Of a DNA stretch of 64,000 bases, positions 11,981-23,489 are shown piece after piece. Source of the stretch: Hypericum androsaemum (Eukaryota; Streptophyta; Magnoliopsida; Malpighiales; Hypericaceae); NCBI GenBank assembly GCA_963995505.1, contig OZ023197.1:2215001-2279000 (forward strand), given 5' to 3'. The first letter of the stretch is position 1. The number at the start of each line of letters is the position of its first letter. The position numbers and the translations under genes are program-made. The notes under the pieces were generated by a model. It was not told the origin of the DNA and made no database searches. It saw only the letters and a list, made by a program, of their open reading frames with translations.

Positions 11981-13004
11981 CAGGGGCGGAGCCAAAAAAT
12001 TTGGGGAGTGGGGGCAATATAATTTTTTTCAAAAAGTTCAACGTATTTAATTACAACATTTATAATTGTCCTCTATGATTACTCATGCGTTAAAATCGCT
12101 CCATAATAGCTACATTGTCAATACAATCAAATACGTCTTTCTCGATATATGTAATTAAACAACCAGCTAGCAATTAATCTCCCATCTTGTTGCGAAGACG
12201 ATTCTTCAAAATATTAATGGCAGAAAAGGTTCTTTCAACACTTGCAGTCGCAATCGGCAATATCAAAGCTAATTTCAGGAGTCGAAATACTGTACCGATA
12301 ACCTTTTTAATATCTTTGTTATGGTCAGCCGAAAAATCTAAAAGTTTAAGATAGTTACCTCTATTCATCGACTTTTCAGACTCATCATGACCACGGAAAG
12401 GAAGCCCTTGGCGCAACAGAAAATGAACACAGTCCACAGAAGCACATAAGTGTGTTCGATACTGCCTTTTTTCCAACTCAGAATAACTACTAAAATAAGT
12501 GCTCAAATGTTGTTTCTGATTCATCAAAGCATGACATTTTTTCACTAATTGAGAATGACTGCTGTTAAATTTTTCTGCATGAGTAGTAAACCTTTCTGGT
12601 TTATTCCAGGAACTAAAACCTTCCACAACAAAGGAGTCTCCATCTCCGTGCTTGTCATTTTCAGACTTAAATAAATAGCAACAAAGACAAAATGCAGCTT
12701 CTTTGTTTATGCGTGGGCCACTGGGCTGGGCTAGGTAGGTAGGTACTATCTTTTTAAATTTTTTTAGTTAATTATTTTATTATTTATGATAGTATAGTTA
12801 TACTAATTAAGATCTTATAATATATATTAAAAGATTAAAGAATGCCTAAATTTTTTTAAGATTTAGTTTCAATTTTTAGGTTGATTAATTTTTTAGTGAG
12901 ATCAGTTTCTAATTTTAATAGAGACATACATTAAAAAATATACCTAGTTATCAAATTAAGTGGAGAAAATTGCCCCCACAATGCATAACGTCGCTCCGCC
13001 CCTG
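11981..13004 (-). mobile_element. Deleted hAT transposon, exact 8-bp target duplication
   Basis: The ends are CAGGGGCGGAGC and its inverse GCTCCGCCCCTG, typical of plant hAT elements that encode a TTF-zinc-finger/ZMYM1-like transposase. An exact 8-bp duplication, CATTCGAC, flanks it (11973-11980 and 13005-13012). At 1024 bp it is far shorter than a full element and keeps only pieces of the transposase (next entry). It is a non-autonomous internal-deletion derivative. Confidence 0.92.
12174..12720 (-). pseudogene. hAT transposase remnant (TTF-type zinc finger/dimerisation domain)
   Basis: The open frame runs from about 12720 down to 12174 and begins without ATG. EAAFCLCCYLFKSEND and GFSSWNKPERF, encoded upstream of and around the first Met at 12626, are the TTF-type zinc-finger part. 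SVDCVHFLLRQGLPFRGHDE and NYLKLLDFSADHNKDIKKV belong to the following DUF4371-like part. The frame then jumps straight to LLKLALILPIATASVERTFS and INILKNRLRNKMGD, the C-terminal hAT dimerisation domain. The catalytic core between these blocks is missing, so the product cannot transpose. The deletion joins the two ends in frame. Confidence 0.88.
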
Positions 13005-13012
13005 CATTCGAC

Positions 13013-14700
13013 TGATCTTCACCGGTCACCTGATTCGTGGCAGATCCAGACCTAACTACTCAAGATCTGAACCTCCCCACATCGCCCCTCTCTGACAAGG
13101 CGTCGTCTAAGTCGAGGCCGTCCAGGAGCTTGTCGGGGCCGTCCAGGAGCTTGTCGGGGCCGTTAAGGAGCTTGCCTAGACCTAGGCACTCAGTCGCACT
13201 AACCAGAGTCATCCAAGAGCTTCACCAAGACCAGGAGCTCAACCGCGCTAACCGAAGTCGTCCAAGCCAGTCCTTTCACTAGTCCGAGTATCCACCTCAT
13301 TTCTCCAGCCGTCCCGGGCCCCAACTCCAGGTAGTCGCTCTCGCTAGTCTTCTTCTTAGGTCTCGGCTCCACTCAGCTTCTTGTGGGTCATCCTCTGACA
13401 ACTGTTGGATGGCTTCGTCGATAGATTAAGCATGGCTGAAGTGGTTGACAATTTTCGAGGTCACCCTTCCAGCCCGAAGGGTTACATGCAGAGGGCTTCC
13501 CCTCTTTTGATGTTTAAGCTTACGATTAATATTTCGTGCTTGTATTTAGTTAAGTACTTAGTTATTATTTTGTGCTTTCTAGTTTGTTAATTTTTGTCGT
13601 ACTTGGTTTTGGTTGTGTGTGCGTGGATCGACGTTGTTTCGATCTACCTACCATAATTTTTGTGATTACTGGAGAATATCCATTTAATTGACAAGCTATT
13701 TGGTGTGCCATAGGCTCTTACCTCCAAGCTTTATCTCTCATTGGAGACCATGTTCTCGTCGCACCGTGTGTGCAATGCTATGGACTCTGTTCGCTGATAT
13801 TGTGTTAGGCAGGTTATTAGTTTGCCGCTTCTTGGCAGGCACTACCTCTAGTATGGAGGTTAATTCAGCTTCAACAACTGATGTCTAATACAAAACGAGC
13901 AACCACTATTTCTTACAACTTCGTATTTAGTTGTGATTTATGTGAGGTTATATTTCATTGTAATCAAGCTACTAAGCTCATCATGTACTCGTGCTTTTGC
14001 ATCTAATGTAAGGCTACTAGGTCAATAACTTAAAAAAAAGAGTTGGGATCAGAAAATTGGTAATAAATATTTTATTTGGAAGAGATTTTTTTTGTTGAGA
14101 ATTTTAGTAAATATTAATATTCGGTAGAGTTTCGATAAATATCAGATTTTACCAAAATCTCGAGTAAATCATAGTTCTAATATGTAATTTGTCTAAGTAT
14201 ATAAGGATAGAAAACCAAAACCTACCTTGATTGCACCCATGGAGTCCCTAGACACAAACCATTTCCAGTTTCCCACCTCGCGTCCTCTCCAAAATTTTCC
14301 AGAGATTCGAGGCCCCACCAGCCACCACACACCAGATGTCGTCGATAGAAGGTAAGCTCCTATTTCTTTATCTTGTCTAGCCCATACACATGACATAAAC
14401 ATAATTTCAAGTTATGGTTTTCATTTGGGGTTTTGAAAATTTGGGAATTTTTTATGAATTATAATTTTTGCTAACAATTTCAATAAATTTGGTAAAAAAT
14501 CCTAAATATATAGAAATCTAATTTGGTATTCAATAGTCCTACCAAATATATTTGATATTCGGTTGAAAATTTGGTATATGCTAAATGCTTATTTCTGGTG
14601 GGACCGATTTTACAAAGGCTTTTGAATTCATTTACCTCGTTTCGGTTTTGGACTTTCGTCTTTTTCTTTTATTTTTTTGGGAGGGGCAAAAGCCCATAAT
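13013..14700. other. Intergenic; one 24-bp tandem repeat, no recognised gene
   Basis: About 13111-13170 carries about two and a half copies of a 24-bp unit (GGCCGTCCAGGAGCTTGTCG type) inside an unrecognised 81-codon frame (13037-13282, +). Its product is rich in Ser, Arg and Pro because of the repeat. Frames at 13405-13590 and 13688-13888 have no known domain. Nothing here is strong enough to call a gene. Confidence 0.4.
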
Positions 14701-14713
14701 CTTTATTGATCAG

Positions 14714-14980
14714 TCAATGGGCAAAGTTTGTGTACAACGAGGTAAACAAACACCATTCAGGTCATCAAAGTATGCCCGAAGAAAAGTCATATGTGGGAAA
14801 TCAAACACAAAACAGTCAAAAGAGAGTGACAAAGTGTATTTAGACAACGTAGCAGCCACCTCCCAGTCGTGTGTTAGAAACTCCTGCGCCCTACCGACAA
14901 GGTTCGCCAGGGGTGGGAAACAGTCAACCTCACGTCCAATGCATAAGATAGTGAATGCAGAGAGGGATTTTTTTGTCTTT
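14714..14980 (-). pseudogene. Unrecognised coding-like fragment, no ATG
   Basis: An open minus-strand frame of about 88 codons reads ILCIGREVDCFPPLANLVG, then AQEFLTHDWEVAATLSKYTL, then FDFPHMTFLRAYFDDLNGV and ends at TGA (14714-14716). AATAAA follows 7 bp later (14702-14707), as at the end of a transcript. I do not recognise the family. Part of it is repeated with changes in the tandem copy to its right. The setting (a MULE-type right end at 15367) suggests captured exon sequence rather than a working gene. Confidence 0.35.
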
Positions 14981-15227
14981 TAAGTGAGAGAGGTATTTTG
15001 GTCTTTCAAATGGGAGTTTGCCGGAGGTTGACAAAGTGTACTTAGACAACGTAGCAGCCACCTCCCAGTCGTGTGTTCGAAGCTCCTGCGCCCTACCGAC
15101 CAGGTTCACCAGGGGTGGGTAACAGTCAACCTCACGTCCAATGCATAAGATAGTGAATGTAGAGAGGAATTTTTTTGTCTTTTAAGTGAGAGGGGTATTT
15201 TGATCTTTCAAATGAGAATTCGTTAGA
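14828..15227. repeat. Two tandem copies of a ~202-bp unit
   Basis: Copy 1 (14828-15029) and copy 2 (15030-about 15227) both begin GACAAAGTGTA and share AGACAACGTAGCAGCCACCT, AACAGTCAACCTCACGTCCA and a GTATTTTG(G/A)TCTTTCAAATG block. The differences are scattered substitutions. The sequence after copy 2 runs to GACCTAAGAATAATTTACCC (about 15344-15363), which looks like the right terminal repeat of a MULE whose left end I cannot find. Confidence 0.8.
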
Positions 15228-15726
15228 AAAAATGACATATTCTGACAACATGGACCCCATAGTATAAAAAAACTAAATACGAGAAATGATAAAATTATTT
15301 CTGAAAACTCAGAGACACGAGAAATAGGATGACAAAATACCAAAGACCTAAGAATAATTTACCCTTTAGAAACTAAACAGATATCTTAACATGAATCGGA
15401 CCAGAAGAGTAACTCTACTCCAAAATGGAAGATTACTAGTTCTAAAACATAAGTTTCTCCATTATTCTCCCGTTTTCTTCATGTTAATCATTAAATGAGT
15501 TCCTGCCAAAAAAAAATCCCGAAAAGTAGATTTAAATGCGTTACTTCCGCTAGCAACTGCAACAACCTATAAAAAAAATTCTACACCTACTATATAAATA
15601 AGGTATAAATATTATATCGAGCATCAAAATTTACTTACCAAAAAATCGTTACTTCCTAACAAACGAAACTTTAGCGAATCAAGTGTGGCGATGCTAAAGT
15701 GCACCAGCGGTGTGAGCTAGTATCCT

Positions 15727-16009
15727 TGTTATGAATTCAGCAAATAGGAAACAAACGCGCAAAGAACACAGACGTAAGAGATAACGTGGTTCGGCCTAAT
15801 GCTTACATCCACGGGGAGAAAGGAGAATTTTTATTAATGAGTTTCGGAGCCACAAAGCCATACAAAAAATCTAGGGTAACATGTCTTTATATAGAGACAA
15901 ACCCTTGGTGTACAAATAACCTATCTAGGTCAGATTAGGAGTCCAAAACCTAATCAGAATAGGAATAAGAATAGAAAATAAATCTTTCATATTTCTCGCC
16001 ATCCCAACA
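15727..16009 (-). mobile_element. Solo LTR (Copia-like), 283 bp
   Basis: On the minus strand it begins TGTTGGGATGGCG and ends GAATTCATAACA, the TG...CA ends of an LTR. The near-matching 5-bp repeats ATCCT (15722-15726) and ATCAT (16010-16014) flank it. Inside is a TATATAAA-type box (about 15889-15896) and the common plant LTR string GATAACGTGGTTCGGC near its end. No internal retrotransposon domain adjoins it, so it is a solo LTR. A truncated relative lies at 26016-26187. Confidence 0.75.
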
Positions 16010-16014
16010 ATCAT

Positions 16015-16898
16015 GTTATTTGTCTCTCTTTTTTGGTTTAGTTTTTTGAAATTTTTTACTTTTACATTTTAGCGGGTACAACGTCACTTTTTGAGTTTGA
16101 TGGTTGACGACTTAACGCGGGTAGAAGCTGTTTGGAAAATATACTTTAATACCTTGTGGTATGACTATTAATTACAAAAGTACTTTATGATTTAAAACAT
16201 ATAAAATGAGTCAATTCCTTTTCAATTATTTTACTTAGAGGATCTAGACTCCTTTTGGTTTGTTATTTTTTCACTGGTTTATAGATAGAGATTGAGAAGG
16301 GAAGGTTGTTTTGAAAGTTGAGAAGAGAAGATTGAGTAAATTGGGATTATTTTAAATTTTTTTCACTTGCCAAGTCATCCTCTACGCATATACTAAAAAG
16401 TTACGATGGCAGGTCACACCAGCGGTGAAACAACACTGTCTCACATCATATTTTGTGGCCGTTGTTTGGGTCATCTAAGTAAAAATAATTGAAAAATGTT
16501 TGATTCATTTTATGCATTTTAAACCATATAGTTTTTATGTGAAAAACAGTTATGTATATGGTATAAATGTAGACTTTTTCCTATTTTTTGAATGGATTTT
16601 TTGATTATTACCTATGTGCTTTTCCATCCTCTAGGCCATTTATATTGTTTAGATTTAAATTTAAATTTTGTTATCAAACTAAGCACCCATCAATACAAAT
16701 TTGAAATTTTTTATAATGAAGTCTCGAGTTTGAATTATTCAAAAATTAGTGTTAACTTAGAAATAACTTTGTTACAGTTTTTACTTTACTCTAATCTGGA
16801 TTAGTCGACTTAATATGTGTTCAGATATTACGTGGTATCAAGAACAAAAAATAGATAATGAAAATAATTCGTGGGAAGAGAAAAAAATAAGATACTAG
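16015..16898. other. Intergenic, AT-rich, no gene seen
   Basis: Contains a short stretch near 16130-16200 (TTTAATACCTTGTGGTATGA) related to the small element at 39.7-39.9 kb. No coding sequence recognised. Confidence 0.4.
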
Positions 16899-18311
16899 TA
16901 GGGGTGAGCATTCGGTATATCCCGATCTCGAATACCGAATACCAAAATTTGAAAAAAACTTCTACCGATCCTGAACTGAAATAATTTCGGTATCTACCGA
17001 ATACCAAATTAAAATTTTGGTATTGTACCAAAAATTCCAAAAATATCGAATTAAAAAAAAGAATTATGCATTATAAGTAGGTTCCAGGGAGTTTCACTAG
17101 CATACATAACCATCATGAGAGTCTAAAAATCACACATACGGTTACAACACCAAGAGTTCTAACAAACACACATTCAAGTTCTAATAATATGTCAAATTGT
17201 CAATTGAGTTCGTCGAGGTTGTTAGAGGAAATGGAAGTAATTGTCAGATTTGGACCCGAGTTCAATGAGAGTTTGGACAATTCTGAAATAAAACACAAAA
17301 CAAAACCATTAGAAGTTAAATCATTAGATTTTAAAGACAAAAACCCATAGACTTCTTACCCTGGTCTAGATTATCTTGAGCGATAATTTCTTGAATATTC
17401 TCAACATCAAAGTAGGAATTTTTGAGCCAATCAAGTTCAGCCCAATATGGTGACCTTGGTACCATCTACCTCCTCTTTTTATGAATGGGACCAGCAGCTT
17501 CAGCACCATCCACAGTGTCCTCTTCCCCATATTGATCCATCTAAAGTAATCTGATGAGAACAAGAACAACAAGTCAACCAAAATAACCCAAAAAAGTTGC
17601 ACATAAAGGTTGCTCGAAGAGGGCTTGCGAAAAAAGCTCTAATGAAAAGCTCGAAGCAATAAATTAGGGCTTGAGAAAAACTGGTCCAAAAAGCTCGAAG
17701 CAAGAAACTGACAATAATCTTTCACGAAGCAAATTAACTATAAAAAAAACAAGAACAAGCAACAATATATCACCATCCTAGGAGCCTCTAACGATATCAC
17801 AACTCACAAGAACAAGCAAACGACATCCTAGCAAAAAATTCCCAAATTAGAAATCCTAATTAATTTTAAATATATGAAACATTAATTTACAATACCTGAA
17901 GACGGGGTCGTCGCGTCGCATCGGAGAGGGCTTGCGTTGGAGAGGGCTTGTCGCCGATTGCTTCATCGTCGGCCGTTTGGGTTTGCTTCGTCGTCTACTT
18001 TTTTTTCTCTAAGAAGAGAAAATTGTGAGTCAGAGAACCGAGAGGGAGAAGGGGATGAGTCTGGAGGCAGAGAAGAGGGATTCTCGAGTAGGATTTTTTT
18101 AAATCTATTATATAGTTGGTAAAATTATACTTTGATACTTCGGTATTTTGGTATAATACTGATATTTTACCGAATTTCTGCCGAATATCGAATTTATCAA
18201 AATTTTCAAAAAAACCTTGCCGAATTAAATCCCGATTATCGAACTCCCGATCTCGAACTCCTAAATACCAAAAAAAATATGATAATACCGAATACCGTTT
18301 ATACACCTCTA
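16899..18311. mobile_element. Non-autonomous hAT element, 1.4 kb
   Basis: The left end TAGGGGTGAGCATTCGGTAT is matched in inverse by ACCGTTTATACACCTCTA at the right end. Both subterminal regions are packed with CGAATACCGAATACC-type repeats, typical of hAT transposase-binding arrays. The flanking 8-bp duplication is GATACTAG (16891-16898) and GACACTAG (18312-18319), one mismatch. The interior has no transposase, but GC-rich coding-like sequence near 17890-18100 may be a leftover 5' region of the parent element. Confidence 0.8.
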
Positions 18312-18319
18312 GACACTAG

Positions 18320-18859
18320 TAGTAACAAATATTGGGTTGTCAATATTTGAAGCATACAAATCACTAATCAAAATCAAAATAATCTGGAGATTCAAAATGC
18401 TAGCTTAGCATGTACCATGCAACGGCTACTTCCCGATTCCCTCATAATATGTCCAAAATGAACACCGACCACGACATATTTTCTAGCTTGGCTCCCCACC
18501 ACCAACCTCTGCATTATTCCTTTGCGCTCCAACACTTTTCACCTCCCACCTTTTACGTACATATATATTTTTTAAAAATCGACAAATATTTAGATCAACT
18601 GGTGTCAGAAACTTTTTCTAGCTTAATGAAGAATTATCGGGTTCAAATTATTAAGAATATAGTTTCGTTAAATATAGTTTTGTAGGGAGATAGACTTTTG
18701 ACACATTTCAAATGATACCCGACTCAAATCTAGATTAGTTAGTCAAGTAAATGTTAAAATACCTATCCTTTAAAAGGGCTACCCTCGTAACTCGTGTCTC
18801 AAGCTTCCAAGCCACCATTAATGATCTTTCCGTAGCAATTCTAAAATTCCCCAAAGAAA
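18320..18859. other. Upstream region of the DUF761 gene
   Basis: AT-rich, no gene or repeat boundary recognised. It should contain the promoter of the gene at 18860, but no clear TATA box was found. Confidence 0.4.
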
Positions 18860-19324
18860 ATGCATAAGAAGAGAGTACCCATTTTCCACAAGGTCTCGGG
18901 GAATCTCGTCAAGGTTTCCATTTTCATGTCCAAGATGAGGAGACCAACAATCCCCAAGCTAAAGAGGTATTACTATTGTAACAAAGAAACCAACAATGGC
19001 TATAGGTTTCTTAAAGAGTACGAGTTCTCTCCTCCGAGCTCGAAACACTTCAATTATGGAGGCTTCAACAAAAACAAGAGGAAGACGAAGAAGGAGAAGG
19101 AGAAGGGAGTTTATTTCTTGGTGTTTCTGGGTAGGTGTTTCCGTGGAGAACAAGTTAGAGAGTTGGATTATCGATTCTCATTTGAAACAATTCCTGCTCC
19201 TATTGAGGATAATTATTTGGAGCCGTTGGATTTGGAGGACGAGTCTGTGGATGAGAGGGCTGAGATGTTCATCAGTAGATTTTATCAGGAAATGAGAAGA
19301 GAGAGACTTGAACACTATGTGTAG
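18860..19324 (+). CDS. DUF761 domain protein, single exon
   Basis: A 154-residue protein. Its last 26 residues (SVDERAEMFISRFYQEMRRE, then RLEHYV) are the DUF761 motif found at the C-terminus of many small plant proteins, some first described as cotton-fibre expressed. The N-terminal half is very basic (MRRPTIPKLKRYYYC near residues 26-40), then comes FLKEYEFSPPSS (about 51-62), a lysine run (about 73-82) and an acidic stretch just before DUF761. I see no signal peptide. Molecular function of the family is unknown. The start is the first ATG of the frame, and single-exon structure and length fit the family. No damage seen. Confidence 0.78.
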   Translation: MHKKRVPIFHKVSGNLVKVSIFMSKMRRPTIPKLKRYYYCNKETNNGYRFLKEYEFSPPSSKHFNYGGFNKNKRKTKKEKEKGVYFLVFLGRCFRGEQVRELDYRFSFETIPAPIEDNYLEPLDLEDESVDERAEMFISRFYQEMRRERLEHYV

Positions 19325-20233
19325 CTCTAGCTCGCGTCCTTGATTGGTTTTGTTTCTATTGGAATTTAATTGTGTTTTTATTTGGTTGTTTATTTTCGTC
19401 CGGATTGATTAATTTAGGTGTGAGACGATGAGTTTGGTTTATGTTGTTGATTTTTAAGGAAACAACAGGGTTGCATAGTAATTTAATCTTGATTGATTTG
19501 GATTACATGGTTGCATAGTAATTTGAACTTGTGCCACTAAGATTGGATTCCCATTAAGATTCGATGTTGAGCATTCAATACGATCCTGGTAAAAGCATAC
19601 CGCATCACTATAATTAATGTGAAGCCCAAAATTTTAAGAACAATAAATGGGCGAGATCCATTTCATTTACAAATAAGATTTTATCAATTATTCGTAATTT
19701 ATATGAGAGTTAAATTACAAAACTTGCTCGACTGGAGGCACCACGAATATAATCACTGTTGCAAAATTTAAAGGTTATATTATAAAAGATTTGATCATAT
19801 GTTCTCTCTCTTACCAATGTAGAATGCAAGAGTCAGGAGAATGGTTAGCAAGTTAAGTTGAGGATTTAGATTTGTGTTCGAGTTTCAGGTCAGATTGACA
19901 GTGTGAAAAAAATATACGCTCGACTTGAACCCGAATTAATGAGCACAGTAATACTCAGATACCAGAAGTCCGGATACCAAATGGTCTAAAAAAATAAATT
20001 TAATACCCATACTAAACACCAACTTTCCAAGACCCAGGAGGACTTCAGCCACAGAAAACAAAACACCATGACCTAAACCAAACCAAACCAAAAGTACTCT
20101 TAGGAAGACATTAACAACCTGATCTAAAACCATGATATCAGGAAATTCCAATACATTCAGCAGCAATTTCAAGCAAACACTAACTGAAAATTGAAGTTGA
20201 TAATCAAAAGAAATGTAACTGATCTACCCAAAT

Positions 20234-20767
20234 TTACCTTAACGAATCCAGATACAAAATCAAGTCTTGACCGCATAGATCCGTGGTGGAATGTGACCAG
20301 CGTAGCCATTCTTGTACATGAAAGAGGATGGAACGGCGGAGAAGCTCCCGGTCCGCATTGACACCTTTGTAAATCACATTATTCCTCGTATGCCAAATGC
20401 CCCACATGATTGCGCCATACAAGGCACACCAAACCTTCTCCAACATCCCGCCGCTTACCAAACCCATCCACCCCGAGAACGAAGATCTTACGGACATAAC
20501 TCCGCACCAACTCAATCCGGCCTTGTCGGCAAAGAAGTTCCAGATCGACCACGAGAAAGGGCAATGAAGAAAAAGGTGGTCTCCAGACTCATCCCATCTT
20601 CCACATAACATACAAAGGGAGTCCCAAGCTTGTAGCTGCCCCGTTTTAATAAGTTTCTCTTTTGTAGGTAGCTTATCTTGCATTGCTAGCCATAGGAAGC
20701 ACTCAACTTTAACTGGGATTTTCATCTTCCAAACCTTCACCATGTCCACAAGAGAGTTTGTGTTCAT
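20234..20767 (-). pseudogene. LINE zf-RVT/RNase H-like C-terminal domain
   Basis: 177 codons. IPVKVECFLWLAMQDKLPTK, CMLCGRWDESGDHLFLHCPF and GIWHTRNNVIYKG are the zinc-binding (zf-RVT) region that ends plant LINE ORF2 proteins. It continues the reverse transcriptase after a stop/frame break. CxxC and HLFLHC residues are kept. Confidence 0.85.
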
Positions 20768-20819
20768 GAGTGATTTGGCCGAGCAACTCTCTTCCTCGTC
20801 GTGCTTCCAAACAACTACA

Positions 20820-22775
20820 TCACTGCCACTTCGAGTAAGCTGTATTGTGGATAGGAGTTGTAATAATTTTCCAATTGCTTCCCCTTTCTTCAGATAGTGG
20901 AATGGACAGAGTTGAGGTAGTTTCGTGTCTATGCATACCCGAGACCAGCTTCGCCCAGAAGGTGTCCCGAGCTTTGTAGTACTTCCAAATCCACTTAACT
21001 AGCAATGCTTTGTTTTTACTGTTTAAATGTTCAGTGCCAAGTCCTGCGAAACCTTTTGGCAAAGCTACTTTTTCCCAAGCTACCAGAGATGGCTTTGATT
21101 TCTCAGAACTTCCTGCCCCCAAAAACCTTCTAACCCTTCTCTCCAAGTCCTTGCACACACCCACTGGAAGCTTAAAGAGAGGGAGGTAATATGTTGGAAG
21201 ACATGAGAGCACTGATTGTATTAATGTTAGTCCGTCCCCGAGTGAAAGTAAAGCTCCCTTCCAGGATGCCAAACGTTGGTCTACAGCTTCAATGATTGGC
21301 TTCCAATGTTGTTTCCTCGTCATATCACAACCAAGTGGAAGCCCCCCATATCCTATGGGCAATTTCTCAACTTTGCAGCCCCATATAATTTTGGCAACTT
21401 CAAACTCATCCTCTTGGATGTTGATGTTGATGTTGATTAGAGAGGCCTTAGCAAGATTAATCTGAAGGCCGGATGTTAAACCAAATATTAAGACAATACG
21501 CTTGAGGTTCAATAAACTCTCTTTACTCTTGCTTGAGAAAAGCAAAGTGGCATTCGCGTATTGTAAAACATTTAGCTCTTGATTTGCACCCGGAATCAGC
21601 AGACCTTCAACTAAACGCAGATTCGCAGCCCTTTTGATCAAAACCTTAAAGCCTTCAGCAGCTATGATAAAGAGGAATGGTGACAAAGGGTCACCCTGTC
21701 TTAGACCTCTTTCAAGAAAGAAGTGTTTGGTTGGTGAGCCATTCACCAAGACTGAAGCACGAGCAGACAAGCAACCCAATACCCACATTCGCCATCTCTG
21801 CCCAAAACCCATGGAGGTCATTACTTCATTTAGATATGTCCAATCAAAAACTGTAGAGAAGTCCAGCTTGATCAAAGCCAACTCTCTCCTTTCAGTTTTT
21901 GCAAGGTGAATCGCCTCATTCGCAATCATAACTCCTTCAATTATTTGTCTCCCCTCCTCAAATGCAGTTTGTTCTTGCCCAACCACCTCATGAATTACTC
22001 TTTTAATTCGTAAAGCCATCACCTTGGTTATTATTTTATAGACACTACCAACCAGGCTTATCGGCCTGAAATTTTGCAGGGAAGTTGAGCCAGGGACCTT
22101 TGGTATTAAAACAACGAAAGAGGAAGAAGCCAATGGATGCAACTTGCCTGTTTGGAAGAAATCATCAATGAAACAGTAGACGTCCTCTGCTATGGTGTCC
22201 CAGACAGCCCTGAAGAAAGCAAAGTTGAAGCCGCCAGGCCCGGGTGCTTTGTCGTCATTACAGCTCCAAACAGCTTGTTTTATTTCCTCTTTTGTTGGTG
22301 TCGAGTCCAGGAAGGCCACTGAGGAGTGTTTTAGTTTGTCAAACAAAGAGGAGGACATGTGGGGCCGTGGTCTATCTGGCCTGGAGAAGTGTTTTCTGAA
22401 ATGCTCGCGGATTCCTTGTTTAACCTCTTCGGGAGAGCTTACCAGCTTGCCATCAACCTCGATACTCCCTATATAATTATGCGCCCTTGAAGACGCCATA
22501 GCATGAAAAAACTTTGTGCTCTTATCTCCACATTTCCCCCAGCTAGGACGGAAGTTCTGCCTCCGGAAAGTATCCAGCATTTTCTGTGATGTTGTCAAAT
22601 CAGCCTCAAAGATAGCTCTAAGTTCACGCTCCACCTTTGATAATGCATTAGACTCCGCCATCTTGTCCAAAACGTGAATGTTACTTGCTGCTGCCTTAAT
22701 CTTGTCTCCAATTCTACCAAAACGGTTTCGATTCCATGTTTGCAGCTTCTTTTTCACAAGTTTGAGTTTGTACAC
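20820..22775 (-). pseudogene. LINE reverse transcriptase, catalytic site lost
   Basis: This 651-codon frame has the plant L1 RT blocks in order: the FRPISLVGSVYKIITKVMAL region, the ALIKLDF block, the GLRQGDPLSPFLFIIAAEG block, the position of the usual F/Y-A-D-D box and the downstream WEKVALPKGFAGLGTEH thumb region. At the active site the frame reads QYANATLLFSS where family members have YADDTLLF-type sequence, so both catalytic aspartates are gone. The stretch after KLDFS is also shortened (STVFDWTYL). An in-frame stop separates this frame from the 3' domain. It cannot encode an active polymerase. Confidence 0.88.
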
Positions 22776-23489
22776 TTAACTTGTGTGGACCAGAAGTCAG
22801 TGTGTCTAGCTCCCTCCACCATGTAGAGAACAGCTGCCTGAAGTCTGCATCCTCCAGCCAGCTATTTAGAAACCTAAATGGTCTCGGGCCCCAGTTAACT
22901 GTCGTGGTTTGGAGGATTGAAGGATGATGGTTAATCTTACACCCCTTCCACTTCATCCTCTTCTTCTTAGTGTTTTTGATTGAGGAACAGTAGAATTGGT
23001 ACTTGGCTTACCCAAGTTGGAACCTTTTAAAGAAGAAGAAGAAGCGGTTCCGGAGGCATCATCATTCACAGAAACCGGCCAGAGGGCACCATTAGATTCT
23101 ATCGGGCCTGTCCACACCAATATTGTTATTTCCACAAGCAAGAAAGAATAAGGACGAGGAAATCGGGTACCAATTCATACAGTGGGCGTCTGGTTTATCA
23201 ATCCAGATGAAGGATAGATATATTTCTTGTAGCAAGATCAAGAACATAACTAACCCGACTTCTTTACGCCCTATAAAGCATTACCAAAAAGGCAGAAACA
23301 AATGTGACGGAAATGCTCGGGTATCACAATCCTCATGGACTGCATAAGCAACCGAGTCCAAAGTGGATGTTTCTTTCCATTTCATTTTCATACAAAGGCA
23401 CAACCTCTGATTCTAAAACCCAACGGTCAGACCATATTTTACTCTATCAAAGCCATATCTCTAGAACATTGTGCATACGATGAAACCTG

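Larger units (their letters stand above)
19938..23141 (-). mobile_element. L1-type LINE retrotransposon, inactive
   Basis: Read on the minus strand: an ORF1-like tail (about 23141-22953), the last part of an endonuclease region (WGPRPFRFLNSWLEDADF, about 22956-22714), reverse transcriptase (22775-20820), zf-RVT/RNase H-like sequence (20767-20234) and a 3' untranslated-like stretch to about 19938. Most of the endonuclease is missing, so the element carries a large internal deletion. Reading frames are shifted between segments. I could not find a poly(A) tail or target duplication, so both ends are approximate. Confidence 0.85.
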
